A stretch of 64,000 bases of DNA from Enterovibrio sp. JCM 19048 (GCA_001310415.1 BAXE01000005.1:234561-298560); one strand, 5' to 3'; positions 11,201-22,208 are shown, counted from the first letter of the stretch. The notes: generated by a model not told the origin, from the sequence alone. A program made the numbers and translations.

Positions 11201-12715
11201 AGCAGCGAGCTGAACGAGCAGCTGAAAGCCAAACTGGTGGATGCTGAGCGCGCCCGTACCCGTTCACGTGAGCATGTGAAACAGGTACGCGATCAGGTGA
11301 ACCAGTACAACCAACTGCTGGCATCACTGAAAAGCTCGCATCAGGCGAAGCAGGAAACGGTTGCTGAATTCAAACGCGAACTGACTGAACTGGGCGTTCG
11401 CGCCGATGTGGAAGCGGAAGAGCGTGCACGTATCCGTCGTGACGAACTGAATGCGCAGCTTTCACAATCACGCAGCCGTAAGAGCGAGCTGGAAAAAGGG
11501 CTGACCTCGATTGAACTGGAGATGCGTTCTCTGGTGAAAACGCTGAAGAAAGCGGGTAAAGAGTACACTGATCTGCGTACTTTCGTGGTGAACGCGAAAG
11601 CCGGTTGGGTGGAAGTACTGAAGATTGCCCGCACCAGCAACGTAGAGAAGCAGCTGAATCGCCGCGAAATGGCCTACATGTCTGCTGACGAACTTCGTTC
11701 GCTATCGGATAAATCATTGGGTGCACTGCGTCTGGCGGTGGCTGACAACGAAACCCTGCGTGATGCACTGCGTGCGTCGGAAGACATGGCACGTCCAGAG
11801 CGTAAAGTTCTGTTCTACGTCGCGGTTTACCAGCACCTGCGTGAGCGTATCCGCCACGACATTATCCGCACCGACGATCCGGTTGAAGCGATTGAAGAGA
11901 TGGAAGTGGAACTGGCGCGCTTGACTGAAGAATTGACCCAACGTGAGAAACGTCTGGCGATCAGCTCTGAGTCTGTGGCGAACATCATCCGTAAGACCAT
12001 CCAGCGTGAACAAAATCGTATCCGTTTGCTGAACCAGGGTTTGTCTAACATTGCCTTTGGTCAGGTGAAAGGCGTGCGTCTGAATGTCTCTATCCGTGAA
12101 ACCCATGCGCAGCTGCTTGAAGGCTTGGCAGAGAAAGCAGAGCAGCATCAGGACTTGTTTGGTAACAACCGTCTGACCTTCTCTGAGGCGATGGCGAAAC
12201 TGTTCCAGCGCTTGAACCCGCATATCGACCTTGGTCAGCGTTCTCCTCAGATTCTGGGTGAAGAACTGCTGGATTACCGTAACTACCTGGAACTGGGTAT
12301 TGAGGTTAACCGCGGTACTGACGGTTGGCTGCAAGCGGAATCCGGTGCGCTGTCTACCGGTGAAGCGATCGGTACCGGCCAGGCAATCCTGCTGATGGTT
12401 GTGCAGAGCTGGGAAGAAGAATCCCGTCGTCTGCGCGGTAAAGATGTTATCCCTTGTCGTCTGCTGTTCCTTGATGAGGCCGCGCGTCTGGATGCGAAGT
12501 CAATCTCGACCCTGTTCGAGCTTTGTCACCGCCTGGATATGCAGCTTCTGATTGCAGCGCCGGAAAACATCAGCCCAGAGCAGGGCACAACCTACAAACT
12601 GGTACGTAAGATCTTTAACGACAAAGAACATGTGCATGTAGTGGGTCTGCGTGGCTTCGGTGAAGTGTCGAAATCTTCGTTGCCACTGGAGCAAACCCTG
12701 GAAACGGTTGAATAA
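8255..12715 (+). CDS. mukB: Condensin ATPase MukB
   Basis: MukB is the SMC-like ATPase of the MukBEF condensin. The N-terminal head has Walker [18 protein letters not shown] (about residues 30-46). Two long coiled-coil arms flank a globular hinge at about residues 665-785. The C-terminal head has the signature-like region [16 protein letters not shown] and Walker [14 protein letters not shown]. It is 1486 aa, the same length as E. coli MukB. This is the longest gene in the window and has no frameshift over 4.4 kb. A hairpin terminator follows. Confidence 0.97.
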   Translation: MTQRGKYQSLTMVNWNGFFARTFDIDNLVTTLSGGNGAGKSTTMAAFITALIPDQSLLHFRNTTEAGSSTASRDKGLHGKLKPGACYAALDVVNSRNQRILFGVRLQQVAGRDKKVDIKPFIVQGLPSGVKPTDILIENVSANQVRVRQLNEVKDALGDYDTAHFKAFNSVTDYHAQMFEYGALPKKLRNSSDRSKFYRLIEASLYGGISSAITKSLRDYLLPQNGGVKKAFQDMEVALRENRMTLEAIKLTQRDRDLFKHLITESTNYVASDYMRHANERRNKLEQALKRRGEVQGSRRQLDDFQSTFGRMTDELDALNERQTHLEQDYQAASDHLQLVQTAVRQQEKVERYQEDLEELAVRLEEQMMVVEEATEQLAMAEEQAHLTEEEVDSLKTQLADYQQALDMQQTRALQYQQAVKALEKARELTGNDELSQENAAEYLGSLKAKEEVQTSELLSLKHKLDLSSAAAKQFERGLDLVRSIAGDVNRAEAGVKAREVIAKGREFANLSANADQLSAQHRDLERQMRSFQQAKTLSEQYQRQFNETVASEDAVELEMARQQERLESAEEAVGEQAEKVRELQRSENDINAKTAQFEKVAPAWIAAQEALEKLAEQTGEELYDNQAVLDTMQRVMSEERETIATRDKLHIEKQALESEIERLAQPGGSDDARLQSLADTLGGTLLSEIYDDITIDDAPYFSALYGPARHAIVVPDLKGIKEKLLDLDDCPEDLYIIEGEADGFDDSVFDVEELENAVCVHLNDRQLRYSRFPKIPLFGRAAREHRLESLREKREELVENYAKASFDAQKLQRLTQSFNHFVSNHMNVAFNEDPEAALKTLREQRNSVQRQLAQLRESEQQVRSQLSGSKEAIALLNKLQHVVNALEDETLEARLEEVESRLSQADEARHFTREHGKALAELENLVSTLDADPEQFDALNAAYQQADEALQSLKKTLFALSDLVERRHYFSYADAVELLNKSSELNEQLKAKLVDAERARTRSREHVKQVRDQVNQYNQLLASLKSSHQAKQETVAEFKRELTELGVRADVEAEERARIRRDELNAQLSQSRSRKSELEKGLTSIELEMRSLVKTLKKAGKEYTDLRTFVVNAKAGWVEVLKIARTSNVEKQLNRREMAYMSADELRSLSDKSLGALRLAVADNETLRDALRASEDMARPERKVLFYVAVYQHLRERIRHDIIRTDDPVEAIEEMEVELARLTEELTQREKRLAISSESVANIIRKTIQREQNRIRLLNQGLSNIAFGQVKGVRLNVSIRETHAQLLEGLAEKAEQHQDLFGNNRLTFSEAMAKLFQRLNPHIDLGQRSPQILGEELLDYRNYLELGIEVNRGTDGWLQAESGALSTGEAIGTGQAILLMVVQSWEEESRRLRGKDVIPCRLLFLDEAARLDAKSISTLFELCHRLDMQLLIAAPENISPEQGTTYKLVRKIFNDKEHVHVVGLRGFGEVSKSSLPLEQTLETVE

Positions 12716-12732
12716 CCAGACTCCAAACAATG

Positions 12733-12757
12733 AAAAGGCCAGCACTGCTGGCCTTTT
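12733..12757. terminator. Intrinsic terminator after mukB
   Basis: Stem AAAAGGCCAGCA/TGCTGGCCTTTT lies 18 bp after the mukB stop and just before the convergent chemoreceptor stop, so it can act on both strands. Confidence 0.85.
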
Positions 12758-12782
12758 GTCTTTCAAGAAGAATATTTACGGG

Positions 12783-15096
12783 TTAAGCAATTTTAAATAT
12801 ACCGATTTGTTGGGTCAGTTTATGCGCCTGTTGATTCAGACTGACTGACGTTTCGTCGGTACTTACTGTACTTTCTGATACCTGCTCGGCAGAGCGGGCG
12901 ATATTGTTCACATTCATGGTGATCTCTTCCGTCACAGAAGATTGCTCACTTGCCGCTGTCGCAATCTGGGTATTCATATCGTTGATTTCCATCATCATAC
13001 CCGCGATTTGATCCAGCATTTGGTTGTTCTTATTACAGTTGTCGACACTGCTGGCAACAAACTCATTCGCACCACTGATGCCTTTCACCACTTTGCCGGT
13101 TTCAGACTGCAAGGACTCCACTTTGGCGCGGATCTCTTCGGTTGAGGTTTGCGTGCGTATCGCCAGCGAGCGCACTTCATCAGCGACCACGGCGAAGCCA
13201 CGACCTTGCTCACCCGCGCGGGCGGCCTCGATCGCAGCGTTCAAGGCCAATAAGTTGGTCTGTTCAGCAATACCCTGAATCACATCCAGCACCGATCCAA
13301 TGGAGTCACTCTCAGCTGAAAGCTGTTCCATTGACTTGGTGGCTTCATTCATCCGGCTAGAAAGCTCAGAAATGTTGCTCACCAGCTGCTGGCCTACATC
13401 AGCACTTTGACGCACAGACTGCACGACATTTTCAGACGATTCTGATGCGTTGTTGGCAAAAGAGGCGACTTCTGAAATAGAGGCACTCATTTCTGTTGCT
13501 GCAGTCGCCACCTGACTGGAGTTTGACGCTTGTTGGTCAACTTCACTGCGCATGGCTGAAATGTTTTTCTGGATGGATTCAGATGCGTCACCCAGCGCTT
13601 TAGCCGTGGCATCTGCTCCTTTTATCAAGCCCATGAAATCATCCAGCATGGTATTCATAGAGCGTGAAAGCTCGCCGATTTCATCTTTGCTTTTTGCTTC
13701 AAGGCGAATCGTCAGGTCATGCTCTTTGGCTATCTGGATAATTTTTGATGTCAGCACGGAGATGGGGCGGCTGATACTGTTGGCAATTACCCAAGCAATT
13801 AGGGCTGAGATAACAATGATGATGAACCCAACAACCCCGGCTTTGGTGTACAGCGAGTTTTGCAGGGCATGGACATTCGCCATTGCCTCTGCTTTGGTGA
13901 TCTCGGTAACGAGTGCCCACCTTTGGCCCAGAATATCGATAGGGGTGTATGACGAGAACACATCCTGTCCAAAATGGTTTTTGTCACTGCAAATCCGGCT
14001 TCACCACCGATGGCGGCATTGATATGGGCGGTGTTGATAGGTTGCTGGCCTGCTGAGGATTCTGTGGTGGCGATACGGCTTACGGTTTTTTCTGCCACAC
14101 CGGAAGCACGCAGGCATCCAAATAAGCGTCTTTGTTCTCAACCAGCATACGTGCTTGCGACCGGATAAGGTTATCGCTACCTACAAGGAACGACTCGCCT
14201 GTATCACCTAATCCATCTGCACGCCATTCCGAGTCGTATGTCATCATGCTGTTGATGGCATCGATTGGCATCTGGAAAATAATGACGCCAATACGCTCAC
14301 CATTTTTCACAACAGGTGATGCGATAAACGAAGCTGGGCTGTCGTAAGAGGGGTAGTAGGGAGCAAAGTCGATAAACGCGAATTCACCGGCTTTAAGATT
14401 TTTCGCACCTTTGAAGGCTTGCGCTAATCCTGTGTCTTTATAGGCGCCGGTATCTAGGTTCGTTGCATAGTCGAGTTCTTTGAAAACGGTGTAAACGACA
14501 TTGCCAGAGGTATCGACCAGGAAGATGTCGTAGTAGCCAAACGACTCAAGATACTTGCGGTAATTTGGATGGTAAACCTCATGGACTTCACTATAGGTCG
14601 TACCGTCATCGGCTTTGTCGAGAAGGTGTTTGCTGCCAAGAGGGTTTTGGTTCAGACCGATATAAGCTTGTTGCAACAATTGCCCACTGGTGCCGATGGT
14701 GTTGAGTTTAGAAGTAGCATCGGTCGCTTGATTGTTGGTTTCCTGATAGGTGCGACCGAACTCATTGACATAGTAATTGTTCAGGACTTCAGCTTGATTT
14801 GCCTTCGGAAGGGCTTCTGATTCCACACTTTGGAAGCTTTTTGAAAACTGGACAATGGCGTTCTCTGTCATGGTCGAGTTAGCCATGTTGACGATTTGCC
14901 GGCTGATCGTTGTAAAGTAATTTTCGATTTCTGTTTTTTTGATAGCTCTTACGGAGCGAAGTTGGTTTTCAACCTGGGTTTCCAGTGCTTTCCCCGATTC
15001 GCTTACCGCTGCAAAGGTTAAAAAAGCAGTGGTAGCAATAACGCCAGCGACACCTGTCCCGATCAGCGCAGCTCTTATTTTTGTGGATACTTTCAT
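12783..15096 (-). CDS. Methyl-accepting chemotaxis protein with dCache-type sensor, two frameshifts in the read
   Basis: A transmembrane chemoreceptor. TM1 ([20 protein letters not shown]) is followed by a long periplasmic sensor of about 300 residues that looks like a double Cache domain ([24 protein letters not shown]-like [14 protein letters not shown]). TM2 ([18 protein letters not shown]) leads into a HAMP domain and the signalling helices, with the conserved hairpin tip [14 protein letters not shown]. One-base deletions near 14095 and 13970 split it in three; repaired length is about 771 aa. I chose the ATG at 15096 (MKVSTKIRA) because GGAGCAGG precedes it. The ligand cannot be told from sequence. 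A long inverted repeat lies just upstream. Confidence 0.88.
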
Positions 15097-15418
15097 GTTT
15101 CCTGCTCCCAAAAACGTTACTAACGTCTTATTAACAACACTGTTAGTGTAGAAAACGTTTTTGAGATCTGCGTCAAAAAATAATATCCCTCAAGTTTCTT
15201 ATGGAAGAGTTATGAAGGCGAAGGGTAGCGGGTTTATCAGTCGATAAAGCAGCCGATTTGAAAGCAGAAGCAATTTGCAATGTATGGAAAAATAACCATA
15301 TAGACGCAACCTGCCTTAAATGATGGGATTGGCAATTTTTGAGTGTGTATTTATAGCTGGGCAGCGCAGAAGGCCTTAGCCCAGCCTGTTTCAGATGAAA
15401 GTGAGTTTCTGCGGCTGT
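15097..15418. other. Intergenic region with long inverted repeat upstream of the chemoreceptor
   Basis: No gene is seen. Next to the chemoreceptor start there is a two-tier inverted repeat: AAAAACGTT (15110-15118) with AACGTTTTT (15154-15162), and inside it ACTAAC (15119-15124) with GTTAGT (15142-15147). The rest shows no clear element. Confidence 0.6.
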
Positions 15419-15924
15419 TTATGATGTGAGGCTAGTTTTTTCCAAAATCGCGACACTGTGAAATTGATCAAATTTGTATCCCACGTCAGTCAGTATCCCA
15501 ACCTGTTGAAAACCAAACTTCTCGTGTAAACGGATGGAAGCCGGATTTGGCAGAGTGATAACCGAATAAGCCCTTTTTACCGGCGAGTACGCCATTTTTT
15601 CCAACAGTGTTTGCATCAGGCAGATCCCAGCCCTTTGGCACGGCATTCATGATGCAGGTAAATAGTGATTTCGGAACTGACTTTATAGGCCAGCTTTTCC
15701 CGAAATTCCCCATTGTAGGCAAACCCAATCACTTCCCCTTGGTCGTCTTCTTTCACTAGTACGTGATAGTAGCCATCACTGTCAGTCAGTTTATTAAACC
15801 AGGCTTCCCGTCGCTCAATCTCCCATTCGTCGTAGTCAAAGGTGATGGAGGTGTGTTTTACGTAATGGTTATAAATAGCGTTGATTGCGGGCAGATCTGC
15901 TGCCGTCGCTGTCCTTATCGTCAT
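15419..15924 (-). CDS. GNAT N-acetyltransferase, Pat/MnaT-like, one frameshift in the read
   Basis: A GCN5-related acetyltransferase of the phosphinothricin acetyltransferase / MnaT (YncA) group, enzymes that acetylate small amines or amino acids from acetyl-CoA. The start MTIRTATAADLPAINAIYNHYV is typical, followed by VIGFAYNGEFREKLAYKVS. The acetyl-CoA loop is RAKGLGSALMQTLLEKM, split by a one-base deletion near 15620 just after GSA. The C-terminal part has NPASIRLHEKFGFQQVG. Repaired length is 168 aa. The substrate is unknown. It lies 19 bp downstream of the racemase gene on the same strand and may be co-transcribed with it. Confidence 0.82.
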
Positions 15925-15943
15925 TGATGTGTCCTTAATTACT

Positions 15944-16636
15944 TCAGTCGGACAACGCCATATTCACAGCGGATTCTGCGTGAAGATCGGTGGTGTCATA
16001 AAGGGGAACCGGGGTGTGATGTTGCTGCACCAAAAGGCCGATTTCAGTGCAGCCAAGAATAATGGCATCAACACCTTGGTGCTTTAGCGAGTCAATCACG
16101 GATAGATACTGTTTCCGTGAGTGGGAGTTGATTTCGCCTTGAACCAGCTCCTGATAGATAATCTCGTGGACGATATCCTGATGCCAATCTTCCGGCACCG
16201 TGACGCGAATGCCGTGGGATTCAAGCCGCTCTTTATAAAAGGGCTGTGACATAGTAAACCGTGTGCCCAGTAGCCCCACATGATGGATGCCATCGCGCTT
16301 CAGGCGCTCTGCGGTTGCATCGGCAATGTGCAGCAAGGGAATAGAGATCGTAGCCTGAATCTCTGGCGCGACTTTGTGCATGGTGTTGGTCGCAATCACA
16401 ATGAAATCTGCGCCGGCATTTTGAAGTTTTAGTGCCTCGTCAGCCAACATGGCGGCCGCGTTATCCCAGTCACCTGCGCGTTGAAGCACTTCTACTTCGG
16501 CAAAGTCGACACTGCTTATCAGCAGTTTGGCTGAATGGTGCCCACCAAGTTGCTGTCTGACCCGCTGGTTCAATAAGCGGTAGTAGGTCGCGGTTGACTC
16601 CCAGCTCATTCCGCCAATTATGCCAATCGTCTTCAT
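15944..16636 (-). CDS. Aspartate/glutamate racemase, YgeA-like
   Basis: A PLP-independent Asp/Glu racemase family protein of 230 aa, the same length as E. coli YgeA and similar throughout (start MKTIGIIGGMSWESTATYYR). The catalytic positions are Thr83 in TNTMHK and Cys196 in GCTEIG. The Thr/Cys pair, instead of Cys/Cys, is the arrangement I recall for the E. coli L-Asp/Glu-specific racemase, so similar specificity is an inference. The ATG at 16636 is preceded by AAGGAAG. It is followed closely by the GNAT gene. Confidence 0.87.
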   Translation of the reverse strand: MKTIGIIGGMSWESTATYYRLLNQRVRQQLGGHHSAKLLISSVDFAEVEVLQRAGDWDNAAAMLADEALKLQNAGADFIVIATNTMHKVAPEIQATISIPLLHIADATAERLKRDGIHHVGLLGTRFTMSQPFYKERLESHGIRVTVPEDWHQDIVHEIIYQELVQGEINSHSRKQYLSVIDSLKHQGVDAIILGCTEIGLLVQQHHTPVPLYDTTDLHAESAVNMALSD

Positions 16637-16787
16637 ATCTGCTTCCTTGTCATACGTGCCAGAGGGGAGGTTCATACGTCACTGTATGGCGTCTGTTTGG
16701 GTATATATACAAAATAAGTGGCTAAATGAAAACAGAAAACGCTTGGCAACCGACAGGCAGTGGCTGGCGGTAGAAAGGGAGGACGGA

Positions 16788-18011
16788 TTATTGGGTGTAG
16801 ATGTTGTGATCCTCGATACCGACGCCTTTGAGCCAGCTTTTGTACCAGGAGGCTAAACAATCAATGGGTTTAGGCTTTGAGATAAGAAAGCCTTGCAACA
16901 GGATGTCAGGGTAACGGGTTGAGAGGTATTCCAGTTCGGCAAAGTTTTCGACCCCTTCAGCCACCAGGCCCACATCGAATTTCTCGGTGATCTCAGACAG
17001 AGATTGCACAATCACCTGGCTGAATTTGTCACTGTGGATTTGGCTTACCAGAGTCCGGTCGATTTTTACTTCAGTGAACGGCAGGCTACGAAGCTGGTGA
17101 AGGTTAGTAAATCCGGTACCGAAATCGTCCAGTGACAAACCATATCCCTTGATACGAAGCCGGTTGAGTGACTCCATCTGCTCGGCAGATTTCAGCGCAT
17201 ATTCTTCAGTGATTTCCAGAATAACGCGCGACTTGTCGATCTCACGGAACTGGAAAAGGTTATCGAGTCGGTCGGCTATCTCCAAATCTGCAAGTTGCTG
17301 TGCAGAAAGATTCAGGCTGATTTTGACTTTGTCGCCAAAAATTTCAGAGAGAGTATCAATGTGCTTGGCGGTTGTTTCTGCCAATTGCATGGTCAGCAGA
17401 TCCATCAGGTCATGTTCAACCGCCGTCGGAATGAAGCGGCCGGGAAGGATCGCGCTGCTTTGCCCTGGCTTTTCAATCCTCGCCAGCACTTCCAGGCTGT
17501 CTACGAGGTTAGTTCTGGCATTCAGTTTAGGCTGGTAGTAAGGAACGACCTGATGGCGTTCAATGTGATGGAGTAACTCCTCCGCGCTCATTTTCTCGTA
17601 GTTGGTGAACTTACGCTCTTCGAGTTGCAGCTTGCGGTCAATGATGAGTTGCAAGGCTTCTTGCTGAATGGGTTTGGCAATGCTGCCAAGCAGGCAGACC
17701 TGTTGCTGGCGGGCGACTTCAGCGGCCAGTTCGATGATCCGGCTGTCTAAATCCGAAATGATGCAGATGCCGCCTGTGTATTTCATAATGCCGAGTTCAC
17801 GGATCAGCGCCATGCCGTCCATACCAGGCATGTTTAAGTCGGTCAGGACAATGTCATATCGAGACGGGTCATTGCGCAGCTCATTGAGTGCTTTTTCCGG
17901 GCACGTGAAACAGTTGACTGTCTTGTGCCCAAGTTCAGCCAGCATGCTTTTGACCATCACGGTGATAGCCTGGGAGTCATCAACAACCAGTATTCGCCTT
18001 TGGCGCGACAT
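16788..18011 (-). CDS. Response regulator with EAL domain, predicted c-di-GMP phosphodiesterase
   Basis: REC-EAL protein of 407 aa. The receiver domain starts RRILVVDDSQAITVMV and has the phosphoacceptor Asp58 in VLTDLNMPGMDG. The EAL domain (about residues 155-400) has EVL in place of EAL, then NLSAQQL, EITEEYAL, DDFGTGFTNL, VKIDRTLV and EGVEN, so the metal and substrate ligands appear present and it may hydrolyse c-di-GMP. The ATG at 18011 is preceded by AAGG; an upstream ATG would add 20 residues with no better signal. No histidine kinase lies next to it. Confidence 0.88.
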   Translation of the reverse strand: MSRQRRILVVDDSQAITVMVKSMLAELGHKTVNCFTCPEKALNELRNDPSRYDIVLTDLNMPGMDGMALIRELGIMKYTGGICIISDLDSRIIELAAEVARQQQVCLLGSIAKPIQQEALQLIIDRKLQLEERKFTNYEKMSAEELLHHIERHQVVPYYQPKLNARTNLVDSLEVLARIEKPGQSSAILPGRFIPTAVEHDLMDLLTMQLAETTAKHIDTLSEIFGDKVKISLNLSAQQLADLEIADRLDNLFQFREIDKSRVILEITEEYALKSAEQMESLNRLRIKGYGLSLDDFGTGFTNLHQLRSLPFTEVKIDRTLVSQIHSDKFSQVIVQSLSEITEKFDVGLVAEGVENFAELEYLSTRYPDILLQGFLISKPKPIDCLASWYKSWLKGVGIEDHNIYTQ

Positions 18012-18279
18012 TGTCTCAACCTTGATAATTTGCCTCTTTATTAAAACTAGATGTTTTGCGTCAAATTTCAATCACCTGATGGCGGAAAAAGTCGGCGAAA
18101 ATATGTTCATCTGTTATTTTCTTTTTCTTTGATGACGTTAGCTGAATTTTGCGGCCACGCTTCATCAAGAGAAAGCAGGGAAAAGCGGCTTCACGATTTG
18201 TCAGTGCCGAATCCGGCGAGGATCCGGCCATCTTCCCGGTATGCTTGTTTTGTCTGACCGACTCTGAAGGACTAATACC

Positions 18280-19164
18280 ATGAATAGATTCGATGTGACG
18301 GAACTGCTGTTACTGGCAGCGCTGTGGGGCGCCTCCTTTATTCTCATCCGTTATGCCGTACCGGATTTTGGGCCCTTTGCGCTGATTTTGGTGAGGGTGG
18401 GGCTGGCGACGCTTTTCTTGGTTCCCATCCTTGCCGTCCGCCGTCAGGTCAATGCACTGAGGGAAAACTGGTTCCATGCCTGTACGGTAGGGCTATTCAG
18501 TTCCGCCATTCCTTTTTTACTTTTTGCCTATGCCATGGTCAGCGTGTCAGGCAGTTTTGCTTCGATACTTAACGCAGGGACACCCATCTGGGGAGCGATC
18601 ATTGCGTACTTCTGGTTGGGAGAAGCAATGAATGGGCGGCGTATTGCTGGTCTGGTGCTTGGCGTTGTCGGTGTATTGATTCTGGTGTGGGGAAAACTTG
18701 ATTTTGGGCAGCAGGGTTTGGGATGGCCTGTGTTGGCCGTGCTGGGCGCAACCGTGTTTTACGGCGTGTCTGCCAGCTATACAAAGCGTTTCCTCACCGG
18801 CGTCCCGCCATTGGTTACTGCGACAGGCAGCCAGATAGGCGCGACAGTCGTGCTTTTACCTATGGGGATTGCTTTCTGGCCGGATACTGCGCCCACGGCA
18901 TCCGCTTGGTCTGCCAGTATCTTACTAGGTGTGGTTTCAACCGGGTTTGCCTACATTCTCTTTTTCCGGTTAATCCGGAGTATCGGTCCGGCAAACACCA
19001 TCGCTGTTACCTTCCTCATTCCCCTTTTTGCCGCGCTTTGGGGCGCCTTGTTTCTGGGCGAGACTATTACGCCACGAATGGCGGTTGGTGGGGCGACAAT
19101 ATTCCTGGGAACGGCTTTGGCGACGGGAATCATTGGTACACGGCGGGCAACGAAACAAGCCTAA
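18280..19164 (+). CDS. EamA/DMT-superfamily transporter
   Basis: An inner-membrane permease of 294 aa with ten predicted membrane segments and two EamA repeats. Landmarks are LLLAALWGASFILIRYAVP at the start, MVSVSGSFASILNAGTPIW, LGVVGVLILVWG, and in the second repeat LFFRLIRSIGPANTIAVTFL with LGETITPRMAVGG. Such proteins export amino acids or other metabolites; the substrate cannot be read from sequence. An AAGGA ribosome-binding site precedes the ATG. It is intact, convergent with the marR gene, with a terminator in between. Confidence 0.87.
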   Translation: MNRFDVTELLLLAALWGASFILIRYAVPDFGPFALILVRVGLATLFLVPILAVRRQVNALRENWFHACTVGLFSSAIPFLLFAYAMVSVSGSFASILNAGTPIWGAIIAYFWLGEAMNGRRIAGLVLGVVGVLILVWGKLDFGQQGLGWPVLAVLGATVFYGVSASYTKRFLTGVPPLVTATGSQIGATVVLLPMGIAFWPDTAPTASAWSASILLGVVSTGFAYILFFRLIRSIGPANTIAVTFLIPLFAALWGALFLGETITPRMAVGGATIFLGTALATGIIGTRRATKQA

Positions 19165-19167
19165 CGA

Positions 19168-19192
19168 CAAAGAGCCCATCAAGGGCTCTTTG
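19168..19192. terminator. Bidirectional terminator between DMT transporter and marR
   Basis: Stem CAAAGAGCCC/GGGCTCTTTG with a short loop sits between the convergent genes. Confidence 0.82.
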
Positions 19193-19202
19193 TTTAGGTA
19201 AC

Positions 19203-19699
19203 TCAGCGTTCGTTTTTATGTTCTTCTTCTGCAGTAGTCAGCAGTGACACTTCTAACAGAGGTGCTGCATCAATACTGTCGGCATTCATCATTGAAGAAA
19301 TGCGTTGAACTGAGGAGATCAGCAGCGATTGTTCCCACTCTTCTAAAGCCTGAAAGCGGGAGATGAAGCTTTCCTGCAACGGTTTCGGCGCTTGCTCCAG
19401 CGCTGCATGCCTTCCGGTGTCAGGTGCGCATGCACCTTACGTTTATCCAGGTTGCTTCGAACGCGGACAATCAGGTTTCGGCTCGCAAGTCTGTCCAGAA
19501 TGGTTGTTGCTGTTGCTTGGCTCATGTTGGTGTGGTTGGACAACTGGCGGATGGTCACCTCACCGAGATCCTGGATAGCACGCATCAATACCAATTGTGG
19601 GCCTGTCAGGCCAGCAACTTTATTGAGTTTGCGTGAATGCAAATCGATGGCTCGAATAATTTGTCGTAATGCTACCAGTACCTCTTCGTGCTTCTCCAT
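19203..19699 (-). CDS. MarR-family regulator, one frameshift in the read
   Basis: A winged-helix MarR-type repressor. The start MEKHEEVLVALRQIIRAIDL is followed by the DNA-binding region VTIRQLSNHTNMSQATATTI, the wing DRLASRNLIVRVRSNLDKR and KVHAHLTPEGMQ. Frame is lost near 19405. The C-terminal helices continue in the next frame (LEQAPKPLQESF, then ALEEWEQSLLISSVQRISSM) and end at 19203. Repaired length is 165 aa. I chose the ATG at 19699 because AAGGAGAG lies 7 bp before it. The target is unknown; the convergent DMT transporter is a candidate. Confidence 0.84.
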
Positions 19700-20267
19700 C
19701 GAAGCCTCTCCTTTAAACAACAGCGAAACGTAAAGTGCCGGGATTATCCGGGTTAAACATCAAATGTTAAAGCCCTTTCTTACCGATAAACAGAGGTAGG
19801 AGCAGGCCAATGTCTTAAAACATTAACCATACACGCTAATTAACCGTTTTCTCAAGGATGCTGCCCACTCAACGGCGAAAAGAGCAGGGTGAGATAAGCG
19901 TGGAAAGGTGGGGGCGATCAATGATGTTCTGCCTGAGAAATTGCCGGAATTAAACGGGGTTTGGCGAGATTTTTAGTCATCAATGGACAAGCATGCGCAC
20001 AACTGGATTTTGTCCACGAATGCAATGAGATACAACACCTGAACGCTTTTTTCGACTGAGTATCCAAACCAGAAAAATGGCATTCGATTAATCATTTTAA
20101 AGTGTCAAAATTCATTAAAAACAATTGCATATGCAAATCCTAATTCAGGATGGGCTAATGCTTTTTGATGAAGGTTTTCTAACTCTTTGTTTTCAAATAT
20201 TCATGCAATTTCCGGCAACAAAAACTGTGACGTTTGCCATACTAGGATCTCTAGTTGGAGGTGGCGC
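19700..20267. other. Intergenic region between marR and ldtD
   Basis: About 570 bp without a gene; both flanking genes read away from it, so both promoters lie here. AACAT-CAA-ATGTT (about 19756-19769), about 60 bp before marR, could be an autoregulatory MarR-type site, but this is only a small repeat. Nothing else was recognised. Confidence 0.4.
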
Positions 20268-21907
20268 ATGGATTTTGCTCGTACGCTTTTTAAGACAGTC
20301 ATTTTGTTTGTTGTCTTATCACAATCGGTCTGGGCGGTTGAGGTAGCTGAAGCTGAAACCCAACCTTCGCTCGAGGCAATGCTATGGGTGCAACAGGCAG
20401 AACCTCAGGCGGATGCCGTCGTCTATGACAGAACGCTTGCAACTATCTATGATCAATTCTCTTTTGCTCCAATCTGGCGCGACTACCGCGCGAAAGATGA
20501 GCTGGAAACCCAGATCAATATCATTTCTCTGGCAGGTATCAGCCAAGACTTCGAATGGCGGGCTTTATTGCTCCGTGACTTGCGAAACAGCGGCGACTGG
20601 CGCGCCTATGATGTCTTCGCAACAGACAGCCTGTTAGCGCTCATGAGTTACATTGACCAGATACCTGAGCACGGTAAAAGCTGGTATTTCGGCACTGACA
20701 TCACCGAGCAGCTCCTGTCCCTACTCAAGGGCGCACATTATCCCTTATTGCGGCAGCCACCCAGAATGCATTGTATGACTTTGTATTTGGTTTGCGTCCC
20801 GACACACCCCAGTACCGTGCAATGGCAAAAGCCATTGTGAAATTGCAGGATATGCAAACGCATATCTGGCCCAAGATTGTTCAAAAAGGCTTGATCCGGG
20901 AAGGTGATCCTTTAGAGGATGCTGACCACTTTATTACCGCGCTTGAACGTCAGGGCGTGCTGGCAAAAGCTGATGCCCAGCGCTTGAAAATAGAGCGGGT
21001 TAACTACTTTCACCCGCTTTTGGTTGACGCTGTCAAACGATTCCAGGGCAGGCATGGTCTGAAACAAGATGGCGTGATTGGTAAGTCAACACGCCGCTGG
21101 CTTAACAAATCTGCTAACACCCGCATTCAGATTCTGGCGCTGAACATGGAGCGCTTGCGCCTATGGCCCACTGAGCGTGAAAGTATCATTTTGGTCAACA
21201 TCCCCAACTATGAAATGCAGCTTTGGATAGACAGTGAGTTGATTCTGGACAGCAAAGTGGTGGTCGGGCGTCCAAGCCGACGCACGCCACTGTTTGATTC
21301 GCGGCTGGATTCGGTGGTGTTCAATCCTGCGTGGAATGTGCCCGTGAAAATCATGCGAAAGGATATTCTGCCGAAATTACGCAATGACAGCGAATACCTG
21401 GAAAAAAACAGCTATACGGTGTTGAGCGATTGGACTGACGCTCAGGAAATCCCTTCTGAGCAAATAGACTGGCAGAACATCAACCCCAACAACTTCCCTT
21501 ACCGGTTGCAGCAGTCTCCCGGCGATATGAATGCCTTGGGCCGTTTCAAGTTCAATACGCCAAATGGCAATGCTATCTATTTGCATGACACACCGGCGAA
21601 AAGTCTGTTTGCCAAAGAGCGCAGGGCGTTTAGCTCCGGATGTATCCGGGTTCAGAAAGCCGAAACCTTGGCGGAGATTTTGATCAGTCGCTCTGGATTT
21701 AATTATGGCGACTACGATTACTACCGCAGAATACCGGAAACCAAATGGGTATCCCTGCGCAAGCGTTACGCGGTTTACACCATCTACCAAACGGCTTGGG
21801 TTAACGAAAGTGGTGAAGTAGAGTACCGGGATGATGTTTACCATTATGACGCCAGACCGAAACGCAATACCGCCGTTTCGCTGACCGCCAGCAACAGCCA
21901 GTCTTAA
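20268..21907 (+). CDS. ldtD: L,D-transpeptidase LdtD (YcbB), one frameshift in the read
   Basis: LdtD makes 3-3 peptidoglycan cross-links in the periplasm. A signal peptide starts at ATG 20268 (FARTLFKTVILFVVLSQSVWA), preceded by GGAGGT. The second piece has a peptidoglycan-binding fold (VDAVKRFQGRHGLKQDGVIG) and the YkuD catalytic domain with the His of NAIYLHDTP and the cysteine motif SSGCIRVQKAE. A one-base deletion near 20745 separates the pieces. Repaired length is 546 aa, shorter than the 615 aa E. coli enzyme. mepK follows, as in E. coli. Confidence 0.9.
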
Positions 21908-22208
21908 TTTTTCGGCGGGTTGGCGCGTCCCGGAAAGCGCCTTCTTGCCGACCTCCTTTGAGATCTTCAGCACACTTACAGATTTTTACATTCCCCTGAC
22001 AAGGTCAAAAAACAGCCATAAATCATCAATAAACGGTGATTTTTACAACGAATGGTTCGTAACTGAGACAGTTGTGGGTTTGATTATCTGATCCTATCCC
22101 GCTAGATTCCCATCTGTTTTTCGGCGCGGTCTCAGCATTTCTGCTGACTTCAGGACATTGCTGCGCCGTTTGGGTTTTTACTTTGTTATGGGAATTAGTT
22201 GGTTGTTT
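21908..22208. other. Intergenic region between ldtD and mepK
   Basis: About 300 bp. An inverted repeat AAATCA (22020-22025)/TGATTT (22037-22042) is the only structure seen. It could be a weak ldtD terminator or a promoter element for mepK. Confidence 0.35.

Noticed and set aside
13552..14022. 156-aa reading frame opposite the MCP
   Set aside because: Antisense to the HAMP and signalling region.
18196..18240. GC-rich block before the DMT transporter, considered as a guanidine-type riboswitch
   Set aside because: A few strings look similar (CCGGCGAGG, CCCGGT), but the partner strand needed for the pseudoknot is missing; a repeat of ATCCGGC explains the look.
21377..21973. 198-aa reading frame opposite ldtD
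   Set aside because: Antisense to the conserved YkuD domain; no start signal.
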